Shown: positions 7,323-19,743, counted from the first letter of the stretch. The stretch: DNA of 64,000 nt from Ornithinicoccus hortensis (GCF_006716185.1 NZ_VFOP01000001.1:186001-250000); one strand, 5' to 3'. Notes: a model not told the origin generated them from the letters alone. Made by a program: numbers and translations.

Positions 7323-8827
7323 ATGACTGGGTTGCACGCCACCGTGAACGGCACCGCCGCCTCGCTCGGTGAGATCACGCCACACACCACCGCGCTCAAC
7401 TGGTTGCGCGCTCAGGGCCTCACCGGGGCGAAGGAGGGCTGCGCCGAGGGCGAGTGCGGCGCCTGCGCCATCCTGGTCGCCCGTCCCGACGAGTCCGGCA
7501 ACACCGTGTGGACGTCGGTCAACTCCTGCCTGGTGCCGGCCGCCGCGCTGGACGGCCAGGAGGTGGTGACCTCCGAGGGACTGGCCGCCGACGACGGCAC
7601 GCTGCACCCGGTGCAGCAGGAGATGGCCGTCCGCGGCGGGTCGCAGTGCGGCTACTGCACCCCCGGCTTCGTCTGCAGCATGGCCGCCGAGTTCTACCGC
7701 CCCGGCCGCTGCGGCGGCGGGTGCGGGGCGGACGAGGCCCCGGCCGCGGGCACCGCCGAAGGGTCCGCGGACGGGCAGCCCGCCCACGCCGACGGCCACG
7801 AGGTGGGCCCCAACGGGTTCGACCTGCACGCGCTGAGCGGCAACCTGTGCAGGTGCACGGGTTACCGCCCGATCCGGGACGCCGCGTATGCCGTGGGGTC
7901 GCCCGGGGAGGACGACCCGTTGGCCCAGCGGCGGGACCAGCCCGCGCCCCCGCCGGCCGCCACCCGGATCCAGCGCGAGGAGAGCGAGTTCGTCCGGCCC
8001 GCCGACCTGGCGGAGACCCTGGAGGTGCTCGCCGAGGACCCCGACGCCACCCTGGTGGCAGGTGCCACCGACTACGGCGTCGAGATCAACATCCGGGGCA
8101 CCCGCCCGTCCCGGGTGATCGCGATCGACCGGCTGCCCGAGCTGCGCACCTTCGAGATCGGTGAGGACCGGGTCGAGCTGGGCGCCGCGCTCACCCTGTC
8201 CGAGATCGAGCGCCGGCTCGCCGGCCGGGTGCCGCTGCTGGACGCGTTGTTCCCGCAGTTCGCCTCCCGGCTGATCCGCAACGGGGCCACCCTCGGCGGC
8301 AACCTGGGCACCGGCAGCCCGATCGGGGACAGCCCGCCGGTGCTGCTGGCGCTGGAGTCGGTGCTGGTGCTGGCCGGACCGGGCGGCACCCGCGAGGTGC
8401 CGCTGGCCGACTACTTCACCGGCTACCGGCAGACCGTCAAGGAGCCCGGCGAGCTGATCGCGGCGATCCGGTTCCCGCTGCCGCTGTCGACCACGACCGC
8501 CTTCCACAAGATCGCCAAGCGCCGCTTCGACGACATCTCCAGCGTCGCCGTCGGCTATGCGCTCGAGATCAGCGACGGCGTCGTGGCCAAGGCCCGGATC
8601 GGACTGGGCGGCGTCGCCGCCACCCCGATCCGCGCGCTGGAGACCGAGCGGGCCCTGGAGGGCCAGCCGTGGACCACGGAGACCGTGCGCCACGCGGCGT
8701 CCCTGCTGGCCGCCGAGGGGACCCCGATGGATGACCACCGGGCCAGTTCCCGCTACCGCGCCGCGATGCTCGGCACGTCGCTGCGCAAGCTACACGCCGA
8801 GTCCGCACCGTCTCAGGAGGTCGGAGC

Positions 8828-8831
<4 letters not shown>
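7323..8831 (+). CDS. xdhA: xanthine dehydrogenase, iron-sulfur and FAD subunit
   Basis: This 502-residue subunit carries two [2Fe-2S] domains and an FAD domain. The first cluster uses C40, C45, C48 and C69. The second uses C109, C112, C176 and C178 (QCGYCTPGF and LCRCTGYRPI). The FAD-binding part starts about residue 215 (LVAGATDYGVEI) and has the signature NGATLGGNLGTGSPIGD. About 38 extra residues (126-164), rich in Gly, Ala, Glu and His and with Cys130 and Cys134, split the second Fe-S domain. The protein passes electrons from the molybdenum site to NAD+ via FAD. The RBS is GAGGAG upstream of ATG 7323. The stop overlaps xdhB by 4 bp. Confidence 0.93.
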
Positions 8832-11263
<2,432 letters not shown>

Positions 11264-11266
11264 GCC

Positions 11267-12094
11267 GTGGCCACCTGGTTGCAGGCCGTCAACCGGCTTC
11301 GCGCCTCCCGCACCCCCGGGGTGCTCGTCACGGTCGTCACGGTGCGCGGCCACGCGCCCCGGGACACCGGCGCGAAGATGGTCGTGACGGCCGACGCCGT
11401 GCACGACTCGGTGGGTGGCGGGAACCTCGAGGAGACCGCCATCCAGCGCGCCCGGGAGATGCTGGCCGACGGCGTCACCGACCCCGAGCAGGTCACCCTG
11501 GGGCTCAGCGACAAGGCCCCGAACCGGCACGGTATGCAGTGCTGCGGCGGTGAGGTCACCCTCCTGCTCGAGCCGTTGGCCGTGGTGCCCGCGGTGGCGA
11601 TCTTCGGGATGGGCCACGTCGGCCTGGAGCTGGCCCGGATCCTGGCCCGGCACGACCTGGAGCTCTACCTGGTCGACAGCCGGGCCGACCAGGTGTCCCC
11701 GCAGCGCCTGGCGGTGCTGGAGGACTCCCCGGCCCACGTGCACGTGCACCACGCCCCCGTGCCCGAGCTGGTGCTCGGCCAGGTCCCCACCGGCACCCAC
11801 GTGCTGGTGATGACGCACGACCACGGCGAGGACGCGGCGCTGTGCGACGTCGCGCTGCGCTGCAGCCACCTGGCGTCGATCGGGCTGATCGGCTCCTCGG
11901 CCAAGTGGGGCCGGTTCCGCAAGAAGCTGGCCGCGGAGGGCCACTCCGAGGAGGCGCTGGCCCGGATCACCACCCCGATCGGGGTGCCCTCGATCAGCGG
12001 CAAGGACCCGGCGACGATCGCGCTCAGCGTGGCGGCCGCCCTGGTGCCGTCCTTCGACGAGGCGCGCCACGGCATACGGCAGGAGACGCGGTGA
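11267..12094 (+). CDS. xdhC: xanthine dehydrogenase accessory protein (cofactor sulfuration/insertion)
   Basis: This 275-residue protein has the XdhC/CoxI N-terminal domain (VVTVRGHAPRDTGAKMVV, GGNLEETAI, CCGG) and a C-terminal Rossmann domain with IFGMGHVGLELARIL. XdhC proteins bind the molybdenum cofactor, promote its sulfuration and deliver it to XdhB. The start is GTG 11267, three bases after xdhB ends. The stop overlaps the guanine deaminase start by 4 bp. It acts in the cytoplasm and is not part of the finished enzyme. Confidence 0.9.
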   Translation: MATWLQAVNRLRASRTPGVLVTVVTVRGHAPRDTGAKMVVTADAVHDSVGGGNLEETAIQRAREMLADGVTDPEQVTLGLSDKAPNRHGMQCCGGEVTLLLEPLAVVPAVAIFGMGHVGLELARILARHDLELYLVDSRADQVSPQRLAVLEDSPAHVHVHHAPVPELVLGQVPTGTHVLVMTHDHGEDAALCDVALRCSHLASIGLIGSSAKWGRFRKKLAAEGHSEEALARITTPIGVPSISGKDPATIALSVAAALVPSFDEARHGIRQETR

Positions 12095-13395
12095 GCACGC
12101 TCTACCGGGCCCGGGTGATGGACACCCCGGACAGCCCGTTCACCGGTGCCGGCCTGCGGGCCGAGGAGGACGTCGCGCTGGTGGTCGAGGACGGCACCAT
12201 CGTCACGCGGGGGCCGTACGACGCGGTCCGCGACGCGCACCCGGATGCCGAGGTCGTCGACCTGCGCGAGGGGATCCTGCTGCCCGGTTTCGTCGACGCG
12301 CACGTGCACTTCCCGCAGGTGCGGGTCATCGCCGGGCTCGGGATGCCGCTGCTGGACTGGCTCACGCACTGCGCGCTGCCCGAGGAGGCGCGGCTGGCCG
12401 ACGCCGGCTACGCCCGCGGGGTGGCGACCGACTTCGTCAGCGGGCTGCTCAACGCCGGCACGACGTCGGCGCTGGTCTTCGGCTCCCACTTCGCCCCCGC
12501 CGTCGACGAGGTCTTCACCGAGGCCGCGCGGACCGGGCTGCGGATCACCGCCGGGCTGGTGCTCAGCGACCGGATCCTGGAGCCCGCCGGGCTGCTCACC
12601 ACCCCAGAACGGGCCTACCAGGAGTCCCGCGCCCTCGCCGACCGCTGGCACGGCACCGGCCGGGCCCGGTATGCCGTCACGCCCCGGTTCTCGCTGTCGG
12701 CCAGTGACCCGCTGCTCGAGGTGAGCGGGGCGCTGCTCAAGGACGTGCCCGGCTCCTGGTTCACCTCGCACGTCAACGAGAACGGTGCCGAGGTCGCGAC
12801 CGTGGCGCAGCTGTTCCCCGACGCGCACGACTACGTCGACACCTACGACCGGCACGGGTTGGTCGGCCGGCGCAGCGTGCTGGCGCACAACGTGCACCCG
12901 ACGGACCGGGAGCTGGCCGTGCTGGCCGACCAGTCCGCCACCGTGGCGCACTGCGCGACCAGCAACGCCGCGCTCGGCAGCGGGCTGTTCCCGCTGAAGC
13001 GGCACATCGAGCACGGGGTCCGGGTGGCCCTGGGCTCCGACGTGGGCGCCGGGACCGGTTTCGCGATGCTCAAGGAGGGGCTGCAGGCCTACTTCGCGCA
13101 GCAGCTGCTCGGCAAGGAGGGCCTGCCGCTCACCCCGGCGCACCTGCTGTGGCTGTCCACCCGGGCCGGCGCCGAGGCGCTGGACCTCGGGGACGAGGTG
13201 GGCGACCTGTCCCCCGGCCGGGCGTTCGACGCGGTCTGGGTCTGCCCGCCGGAGGGCAGCACCCTCGACATCGGGCTGCGGCACGCCCAGGACGCCGACA
13301 ACGCGCTCGCCCGGATCTTCGCGATGGCCGGCCAGGCCGACCTGGCCCGGGTGTGGATCGGGGGCGAGCGGGTCAGGCCGGTCGACCCGGCCTGA
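12091..13395 (+). CDS. guaD: guanine deaminase
   Basis: This 434-residue amidohydrolase deaminates guanine to xanthine, feeding the xanthine dehydrogenase encoded just upstream. Metal-site features are PGFVDAHVHFPQ (HxH), HVNENGAEV, AHNVHPTDREL and the Asp in ALGSDVGAGTGFAMLKEGLQ. The DVGAGT segment and the LHW-like arrangement match bacterial guanine deaminases better than cytosine or dihydropyrimidine enzymes. The start GTG 12091 overlaps the xdhC stop, so it is the last gene of the coupled operon. It converges on the ABC permease gene with 19 bp between stops. Confidence 0.9.
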   Translation: MSTLYRARVMDTPDSPFTGAGLRAEEDVALVVEDGTIVTRGPYDAVRDAHPDAEVVDLREGILLPGFVDAHVHFPQVRVIAGLGMPLLDWLTHCALPEEARLADAGYARGVATDFVSGLLNAGTTSALVFGSHFAPAVDEVFTEAARTGLRITAGLVLSDRILEPAGLLTTPERAYQESRALADRWHGTGRARYAVTPRFSLSASDPLLEVSGALLKDVPGSWFTSHVNENGAEVATVAQLFPDAHDYVDTYDRHGLVGRRSVLAHNVHPTDRELAVLADQSATVAHCATSNAALGSGLFPLKRHIEHGVRVALGSDVGAGTGFAMLKEGLQAYFAQQLLGKEGLPLTPAHLLWLSTRAGAEALDLGDEVGDLSPGRAFDAVWVCPPEGSTLDIGLRHAQDADNALARIFAMAGQADLARVWIGGERVRPVDPA

Positions 13396-13414
13396 CCCGC
13401 CCCACGGCATACGG

Positions 13415-15982
13415 TCAGGGCGCGGCCAGCCCCGCGGCCGGCGCGATCCGGGCGGCCCGGCGGGCCGGCAGCACCGAGGCCAGCAGCCCGGCGACGACCG
13501 CGACCCCGAGGACGGCACCCAGCTGGCCCCACGGCAGGGCGAGCGCGACGGCGGTGTCCTCCGGCAGCAGGGTCTGCACCCCGCACCAGGCGTAGACCGT
13601 GCCCAGCAGCACACCCAGCACGGCGCTGACGACCGCGACGAGGATCCCCTCGGTGGTCAGCATCGCGCGCAGCTGGGCCCGGGTCAGGCCCAGCGCCCGG
13701 ACCAGCGCGTTCTCCCGGGTGCGTTCCAGCACCGACAGGGCGAGGGTGTTGGCGATCCCGACGACCGCGATCAGCACGGCCACCCCGAGCAGCCCGGTCG
13801 TGACGAGCACCAGGACGTTGAGCACGGTGTCCATCTCCTGGCGCAGGGCCGCGGCCCCGTCGGCCCAGGCACCCTCCGGCTCCACCACGGAGCGGATGTC
13901 GGTGACCACGGAGCCGACGTCGGCGTCGTCCGCCAACCGGATCGCGATGGCCCCGGTGCGGGCGTCCAGCGCCAGTTCCTCCAGGGTCTGCGGGGACACC
14001 AGCCAGCCGCTGCCGAGACCCGCCTCCACCAGGGTGACCTCACGGCTGCCGGCCGGTCCCCGGACGGTCACCGCCTGGCCCGCCTCGAGCCCGTACATGC
14101 TCAGGTCGTCCTCGCTCATCCCCAGCGTTCCGGGCCCGAGGTCGTCCAACACCGAGTCGTCGCGCAGCGCCGACGCAACCTGCGTAGCGTCCACCCCGTA
14201 GGCGGGCGACTCGGCCAGCAGTTCCCCGTCGCCCTGCTCCAGGGACAGGAACGCGCCGGGCAGGGGGACCGCGGCCTGCACCCCGTCGAGCGCCCGGACC
14301 TGGTCCACGACCGGCGCCTCGAGGGACCGGAGCACGGCCCCGACCTCCTCCGGGTCCTGCCCGGGGGCGGCCTCCGGCCAGTCGTAGCTGGCCTGGACCG
14401 CGACGTCCAGCGGGAACTGGGCGTCGATCTCCCGGTCCGCGGTCCGGGCCGCGGAGGCGGCACCGACCGAGGTCATCGTGATCAGCGTGACGCCGATCAG
14501 CAGGGCGGCGCTGGTGGCCGCGACCCGGGCGGGGTTGCTCACCGCGTTGCCGACGGCCAACCGTCCGGGCACGCCCGCGGCGCGGGCGGGGATGCCCAGC
14601 ACCCGGATCGCGGCGGGCACCAGGAAGACGGCACCGACCAGGACCCCGAGGAAGCTGACCAGCCCGCCGAGCACGCCGACGACGACCGAGCCGGCCGAGA
14701 CGGCGTAGACCAGGGCCGCAGCCCCGGCAGCCAGGAGCCCGAACGACCCGGCGATCCGCACCAGGCCGGGGCGGGAGCCGGCGGTGGGGGCGGCGGTCGG
14801 CTGGAGCGCGGCCAGCGGGGCCACCCGCGTCGCGCGCCGGGTCGGCCACCAGGCCGCGCCGACGGTGACCACCAGACCCACCAGCCACGGCGCCACCAGC
14901 GCGGTCGTGCTCGGGACCAGCCCGAGCTCGACCGGGATCCCGAGGTCCACCTCGCCGATGGCCGACGCCGCGGCCGCCACCGCCCCGACTCCCACGAGCA
15001 CCCCGAGGGTGGAGGAGACCACGCCCAGCACCAGGGCCTCGAGCAGCACGGTCCGGCGGACCTGGCTGCGGGTCGCCCCGACGCAGCGCAGCAGGGCCAA
15101 CTCCCGGCTGCGCTGGGCGAGCACGATGGTGAACGTGTTGGCGATGACCAGCGCGGTCGTCGCCAACGCCACGGCCCCGAAGCCGAGCAGCACCGGGCCC
15201 AGGAGGTCCATGCCCCCGGTGGCGTTGGCCACCCGGAAGGCGGCCTCCTCCGTCCCGGTGCGCAGCGTCGTCCCCGGGGCGGCCGCCTCCACGGCGGCCC
15301 GGGCGTCGGCCTCGCTGGCGCCGGCCAGGTCGAGCGTGACGTGCTCGAACTCCACGCCACCCCACGCCGCCAGTCCGTCCTCGGACCCGACGATGACGTC
15401 CTGCCAGGTCAGTCGCGGGTCGTCGCCGACGTCCACGACCCCCACCACGGTCGGGTGCAGCGCCGCCGGCTCCTCACCCGCGACCTCCTCGCCGTCGTCC
15501 CCGAAGGCCGGGTAGGGCGTGAAGGTGACGGTGTCGCCCGGCTCTGCGCCGGAGGTCCGGGCCAGCTCCACGGAGACCGCGACCTCGTCCGGACCGGCCG
15601 GCAGGCGCCCGTCAAGGAGGGCGACCCCGCGCCCCTGCGGCATCGTGGTCGCCAGCATCGGCAGGTTCGTTTCCCCGGTGCCGTAGACGCGGGCGGAGGC
15701 GTCGGCGACGTCGACCCCCTCGATCGCGCGCAGCGCCGCCACGGTGTCCGGCGTGAGAGACTCGCTGCCGCCGGTGACCACGAGGTCGTGACCCGAGACG
15801 GCACCGGCGACGGTGTCCTGGACCCCACGGTCCAGCGAGTTCAGCGCCAGCAGGGTCGTGGTGACGAAGGCGACCCCCAGGACGACCGCGAGCACCGTGG
15901 CGCCGAGCCGCCGGGCGTGGCCGCGCAGCCCCGCGAGGGCCAGTGCGCCCGTCCCGCCACCGACCCCTGTCGCGGCGCTCAC
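13415..15982 (-). CDS. ABC transporter permease, MacB/FtsX type with two FtsX domains
   Basis: This 855-residue protein has an N-terminal membrane helix, a large extracytoplasmic MacB-like domain (about residues 45-240), an FtsX domain of three helices (about 255-385), further helices in the middle, a second extracytoplasmic domain (about 500-720) and a final FtsX domain (about 735-850). Such proteins work with a separate ATPase to drive export or mechanical release of peptides, lipids or antibiotics. The start GTG 15982 overlaps the ATPase gene stop by 4 bp. With the upstream two-component system this resembles a stress-induced efflux module; the substrate is unknown. Confidence 0.88.
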   Translation of the reverse strand: MSAATGVGGGTGALALAGLRGHARRLGATVLAVVLGVAFVTTTLLALNSLDRGVQDTVAGAVSGHDLVVTGGSESLTPDTVAALRAIEGVDVADASARVYGTGETNLPMLATTMPQGRGVALLDGRLPAGPDEVAVSVELARTSGAEPGDTVTFTPYPAFGDDGEEVAGEEPAALHPTVVGVVDVGDDPRLTWQDVIVGSEDGLAAWGGVEFEHVTLDLAGASEADARAAVEAAAPGTTLRTGTEEAAFRVANATGGMDLLGPVLLGFGAVALATTALVIANTFTIVLAQRSRELALLRCVGATRSQVRRTVLLEALVLGVVSSTLGVLVGVGAVAAAASAIGEVDLGIPVELGLVPSTTALVAPWLVGLVVTVGAAWWPTRRATRVAPLAALQPTAAPTAGSRPGLVRIAGSFGLLAAGAAALVYAVSAGSVVVGVLGGLVSFLGVLVGAVFLVPAAIRVLGIPARAAGVPGRLAVGNAVSNPARVAATSAALLIGVTLITMTSVGAASAARTADREIDAQFPLDVAVQASYDWPEAAPGQDPEEVGAVLRSLEAPVVDQVRALDGVQAAVPLPGAFLSLEQGDGELLAESPAYGVDATQVASALRDDSVLDDLGPGTLGMSEDDLSMYGLEAGQAVTVRGPAGSREVTLVEAGLGSGWLVSPQTLEELALDARTGAIAIRLADDADVGSVVTDIRSVVEPEGAWADGAAALRQEMDTVLNVLVLVTTGLLGVAVLIAVVGIANTLALSVLERTRENALVRALGLTRAQLRAMLTTEGILVAVVSAVLGVLLGTVYAWCGVQTLLPEDTAVALALPWGQLGAVLGVAVVAGLLASVLPARRAARIAPAAGLAAP

Positions 15983-16749
15983 TTGGCGCCCAGCCCGGTC
16001 AGCCGCTCGAGCACGTGCTCGGGGGTCGGGTCCTCGATCTCGCCGGCCACCCGTCCGTCGGACAGGAGCAGCACCCGGTCGGCATACCCGGCGGCGACCG
16101 GGTCGTGGGTGACCATCACGACGGACTGGCCCCACTGGTCGACGCTGCGCCGCAGCAGACCGAGCACCTCGGCGCCGGTCCGGGAGTCCAGTGCCCCGGT
16201 CGGCTCGTCGGCGAAGACCACGTCCGGCCTGGTCACCAGCGCCCGGGCCAGCGCCACCCGCTGCTGCTGCCCGCCGGACAGCTCACCCGGGCGGTGCGCC
16301 AACCGGTCCTCCAGGCCGAGCCCGGTCACCACCGACCGCAGCCAAGCCGGGTCCCCCTGCGACCCGGCGAGCTGCAGCGGCAGCCTGATGTTCTGCTCGG
16401 CGGTCAACGTCGGCAGCAGGTTGAAGGACTGGAAGACGAAGCCGACCCGGGAGCGCCGCAGCCGCGTCAGGGCCGTGTCGTTCAGGTCGGTGAGCTCGAC
16501 GTCGCCCAGGAAGACCCGGCCCGCGGTCGGGGTGTCCAGCCCCGCCAACAGGTGCATCAGCGTCGACTTGCCGGACCCGCTCGGCCCCATGATCGCGGTG
16601 AAGCGGCTGGACTCGATCCCGACGTGCACGCCGTCCAGGGCGCGCACCGCGGTCGCCCCCTTGCCGTAGGTCTTGGTCAGGTCGACGGCGCTGGCGGCGA
16701 GTGCCGTGTCGGGGCGGGCGGCCCCCTGCGAGGTCAAGGTTTCGGTCAT
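15979..16749 (-). CDS. ABC transporter ATP-binding protein (MacB/LolD-like)
   Basis: This is a 256-residue ATPase of the macrolide/lipoprotein exporter class. It has Walker A GPSGSGKS (residues 55-62), a Q-loop with VFQSFNLLPTLT, signature ELSGGQQQRVALARAL, Walker B VVFADEPTGALDS and H-loop VMVTHDP. The FNLLPxLTxxxN pattern is typical of MacB/LolD/FtsE-type ATPases. ATG 16749 is used; an upstream Met lies in non-conserved sequence. It is coupled to the permease gene and 125 bp downstream of the response regulator gene. Confidence 0.92.
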   Translation of the reverse strand: MTETLTSQGAARPDTALAASAVDLTKTYGKGATAVRALDGVHVGIESSRFTAIMGPSGSGKSTLMHLLAGLDTPTAGRVFLGDVELTDLNDTALTRLRRSRVGFVFQSFNLLPTLTAEQNIRLPLQLAGSQGDPAWLRSVVTGLGLEDRLAHRPGELSGGQQQRVALARALVTRPDVVFADEPTGALDSRTGAEVLGLLRRSVDQWGQSVVMVTHDPVAAGYADRVLLLSDGRVAGEIEDPTPEHVLERLTGLGAK

Positions 16750-16874
16750 GCCCAGAAACCTACGGAGCGCGCACCCCGCCCCGCGTCGGTCCCGGGACTG
16801 GACCTGCGCCCGGCCGGCTGCGACGCCGGGGGCACCCCTCGTCATACCAGGGTCTGACCCGTGGGCGCCGCCGG

Positions 16875-17582
16875 TCAGTCCCCGACGAGCCCGGTCTCGT
16901 ATGCGGTGATCACCATGTGCACCCGGTCGCGGAGCGCGAGCTTGTGCAGGATCCGACCGATGTGGGTCTTCACGGTGGCCTCGGCGAGGAACAGTTCGGC
17001 CGCGATCTCGGAGTTGCTCAGGCCTCGGCCGACGGCCACCAGGACCTCGCGCTCCCGGTCGGTGAGCGCGGCCAGGCGCCGCTCGGCGGCGTCGGCGGCC
17101 GCTGTCTCGTCGGCGGCCGCGCCGGAGGGGAGGTGGTCCACGAACCGCTCGAGCATCCGCCGGGTGGTGCTCGGCGCCACGACCGCGTCGCCGCCGTGCA
17201 CCGCCCGGATGGCGCTGAGCAGCTCGGCGGGGCCGGCGTCCTTGAGCAGGAAGCCGGCCGCACCGGCCCGCAGGGCCGCGAAGGCGTACTCGTCCAGGTC
17301 GAAGGTGGTCAGCACCAGCACCTTCGGGCTCGGCCCGGCCGCCGAGAGCTGCTGGGTGGCCTGCACCCCGTCCACCCGGGGCATCCGGATGTCCATCAGC
17401 ACCACGTCGGGGCGCACCACCGGGATCGCGCTCAGCGCGGCGGCCCCGTCGCCCGCCTCACCGACGACCGTCATGTCGTCCTGCGCGTCCAGCACCATCC
17501 GGAACCCCGCGCGCACCAGTTCCTGGTCGTCGACCAGGAACAGCCGGATGGGGCCGCTGCCCGTGTCGTCCTGCTCAGTCAC
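16875..17582 (-). CDS. NarL/LuxR-family response regulator
   Basis: This 235-residue regulator has a receiver domain (residues 12-130) with the acidic pair D18-D19, phospho-acceptor D64 in VLMDIRMP, a Thr in LTTFD and the conserved Lys in LLKDAG. A C-terminal LuxR-type HTH follows (about 170-232: LTDREREVLVAVGRGLSNSEIAAELFLAEATVKTHI, read in pieces). The start GTG 17582 lies 8 bp inside the end of the sensor kinase gene, so the two are coupled. The likely target is the ABC exporter operon just downstream. Confidence 0.9.
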   Translation of the reverse strand: MTEQDDTGSGPIRLFLVDDQELVRAGFRMVLDAQDDMTVVGEAGDGAAALSAIPVVRPDVVLMDIRMPRVDGVQATQQLSAAGPSPKVLVLTTFDLDEYAFAALRAGAAGFLLKDAGPAELLSAIRAVHGGDAVVAPSTTRRMLERFVDHLPSGAAADETAAADAAERRLAALTDREREVLVAVGRGLSNSEIAAELFLAEATVKTHIGRILHKLALRDRVHMVITAYETGLVGD

Positions 17583-18843
17583 GTCCTGCTCCGTCCACGT
17601 GGATCGATGGTGGGTCCTGCCTCCCGCCGGCCGGCTGGATGGGCAGCGAGGCGACGACCTCGAACCCACCGGCCGTACGCGGCCCGGCATACAGCGTGCC
17701 ACCCAGCACCTCGACCCGCTCCCGCATGCCGATGATGCCGTTGCCCTTCCCGTCGCCGGCGCCCCGTCCCGCGCCGTCGTCGGTCACCCGCACGAGCAGC
17801 ACCGCGGGGGTGTGCAGGACGTCGACCGAGGCGGTGGCTCCCCGGCCGGCGTGCTTGAGCACGTTGGTCAGCGACTCCTGCACGACCCGGTATGCCGCGA
17901 GGTCCAGGTCGCGGGACAGGCCCGCGAGGCCGCCGCGCACCGAGAGGTCCACGGGGATGCCGGAGTCCCGCAGCCGCTGCACGAGGTCCTCGAGGTGGTC
18001 CAGTCCCTGGGCCGGGCTGTACTCGGCGGCGCTCCCGCTCTCCCGCAGGACCCCCACCAGGCGCCGGGTGTCGGTGAGCGCCTCCCGTGCCGTAGCGGCC
18101 AGCGTCTCCAGGGTCTGCGCCGCCTGGTCCAGCGCCCGCCGGTCGGCGTCGGCACCCGGCTCACGGCCGAGGGCGGCGCGCGCGGCATACGCCCCACCGT
18201 CCGCCTGCACGACCACGACGGACAGCGAGTGGGCGACGATGTCGTGCATCTCCCGGGCGATCGACGCGCGCTCCCCGGAGGCGGCGAGCGCCTCCCGCTG
18301 GGTCTGGTCCCGGGCCAGCGCCTCGTTCTGCTCCCGCAACCGGGCCACCACGGCCTTGCGCCGGCGGACCACGTCGCCGAGCACCCAGGCGGTGCTGACC
18401 AGCATGACCAGCACCACGAAGAGGGTCATGAACTCGATGACGAGGCTGGACCGGTCCGCGGCCCACTCCGACCCCCACACCCAGTCGGCAGCAGCCAGCA
18501 GGGAGCCGCCCAGCCCCAGCCCGAGCACGGTGAACGACTTCCACCGCTCCCGCGCGTGCGCCGCCGCGCTGTAGATGACGATCAGGACCGCGATGTTGGA
18601 CCCCAGCGGGTTGCTGGTCAGCACCACCTGCGCCAGGCACCCCGCCGCGACGAGCAGGGCGGCGGTGAACGGCTCGACCCGCCGGATCGCCAGCGGCAGC
18701 ACCTGCACCACCATCAGGAGGGCGTAGGCCCCCACCATGCCCCCCGTCCCGACCCACAGGAACAGCAGCAACAGCAGGCTCAGCGCGAGATCGACCGGGA
18801 ACGGGTGGTCACGGACCCAGCGATAGACCGTCTGCACACCCAT
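17575..18843 (-). CDS. sensor histidine kinase, NarL/DesK type (HisKA_3)
   Basis: This 422-residue membrane kinase has about four to six N-terminal membrane helices (residues 15-155) with very short loops, suggesting intramembrane sensing. A coiled coil follows (about 160-190), then a HisKA_3 dimerisation domain with phospho-acceptor H200 in REMHDIVAHSLSVVVVQ, and an HATPase_c domain (N-box LTNVLKHAG, G-box TDDGAG and GNGIIGMRERV). It partners the overlapping response regulator gene. The signal is unknown. Confidence 0.9.
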   Translation of the reverse strand: MGVQTVYRWVRDHPFPVDLALSLLLLLFLWVGTGGMVGAYALLMVVQVLPLAIRRVEPFTAALLVAAGCLAQVVLTSNPLGSNIAVLIVIYSAAAHARERWKSFTVLGLGLGGSLLAAADWVWGSEWAADRSSLVIEFMTLFVVLVMLVSTAWVLGDVVRRRKAVVARLREQNEALARDQTQREALAASGERASIAREMHDIVAHSLSVVVVQADGGAYAARAALGREPGADADRRALDQAAQTLETLAATAREALTDTRRLVGVLRESGSAAEYSPAQGLDHLEDLVQRLRDSGIPVDLSVRGGLAGLSRDLDLAAYRVVQESLTNVLKHAGRGATASVDVLHTPAVLLVRVTDDGAGRGAGDGKGNGIIGMRERVEVLGGTLYAGPRTAGGFEVVASLPIQPAGGRQDPPSIHVDGAGRD

Positions 18844-18978
18844 GGGACCAGACTGTATGCCGACCGCTCACCCCCGCGCGTCAGACCGCGGTCGCGTCAT
18901 GGGTACGACCGCGGGCCCACGCCCGGTCCCCACGCGGGACCTCCGGGGCGGGTCAGGAAGGAGCGGGCGCGGAGGCCC

Positions 18979-19683
18979 TCACCAGGTCTCGTAGCTGCTC
19001 ATCGACAGGGTGAACCCGTGCTCGCCCGCCACGTCCTGGCAGGTGACGGTGTCCCGGCCGACGACGGTGCACTCGTGGGTGGCCCCGCGCAACGTCTGAC
19101 CGTCCTCCAGGATGGCCGCCATCGCCACGCCGATGTCGATGGTGGGGCCGTCACCGATCCAGTCGCCCCCGGCGTTGACGTCCGCCTCGACCGAGACCAG
19201 GTCGTCGGAGCAGTCGCCCGACACCTCGCCCCCGGAGAGTACGAGGAGGGGTCGCTGCTCCTCGGAGCAGTCGGCCTCCTCGACGACGTCGATCGGGTCG
19301 GCGCTCGCCCAGATGTCGCAGAACGCCTGACCCTCGCCCTCCTCGCCCAGCACGCAGACGATGTTGGAGTCCGGGGTGAGGAAGGCCGCGCCCTCCCCGA
19401 CCTCGATCACGTCCTCGTCGGAGGATCCGGTCTCGGCGGCCGGATCGTCGGAGGCACCGGTCTCGGCTGCGTCGTCGGCGGCGCCGGTCTGGGTCTCCTC
19501 GTCCAGGTCGTCGTCCGTGGTGGCCCCCGCGTCCTCGTCGCCGGACGACTCCGTCGCGGCCTCCCCCGCGTCCTCCGTGGTGACCGGTGCCGGGTCCGCC
19601 CCCTCCGGCTCCTCGGTGTCGTCGCTGCACGCGGCCAGCAGCACGGCGGCCAGCGCGATCGTGGTCATGATTCCCCTAGTCAT
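18979..19683 (-). CDS. acidic secreted lipoprotein of unknown function
   Basis: This protein of up to 234 residues has a signal peptide with lipobox LLAAC (Cys about residue 19), then about 75 residues of low-complexity Asp/Glu/Ala/Thr, then a globular domain of about 135 residues with six Cys that probably form disulfides. The globular part includes FLTPDSNIVCVL and ECTVVGRDTVTC, a pattern seen in uncharacterised actinobacterial secreted proteins. A second ATG at 19668 with AGGGGA just upstream is an alternative start. The function is unknown. Confidence 0.7.
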   Translation of the reverse strand: MTRGIMTTIALAAVLLAACSDDTEEPEGADPAPVTTEDAGEAATESSGDEDAGATTDDDLDEETQTGAADDAAETGASDDPAAETGSSDEDVIEVGEGAAFLTPDSNIVCVLGEEGEGQAFCDIWASADPIDVVEEADCSEEQRPLLVLSGGEVSGDCSDDLVSVEADVNAGGDWIGDGPTIDIGVAMAAILEDGQTLRGATHECTVVGRDTVTCQDVAGEHGFTLSMSSYETW

Positions 19684-19743
19684 CCACTCAACCTAGCCAC
19701 AAGTCCGGAGGGTCGCCAACCGGTGGATGCTAGCGTCGAGCGG

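Noticed and set aside
5243-7399. Minus-strand open frame of about 718 codons opposite the permease fusion
   Set aside because: Its low-complexity Asp/His/Arg/Gln translation has no hydrophobic or domain pattern; the plus strand encodes a clear permease.
16861-19743. Plus-strand open frame running into the AlkZ-like gene from far upstream
   Set aside because: This part is antisense to the two-component genes and the lipoprotein gene; recognisable AlkZ-like sequence starts only at GTG 19744.
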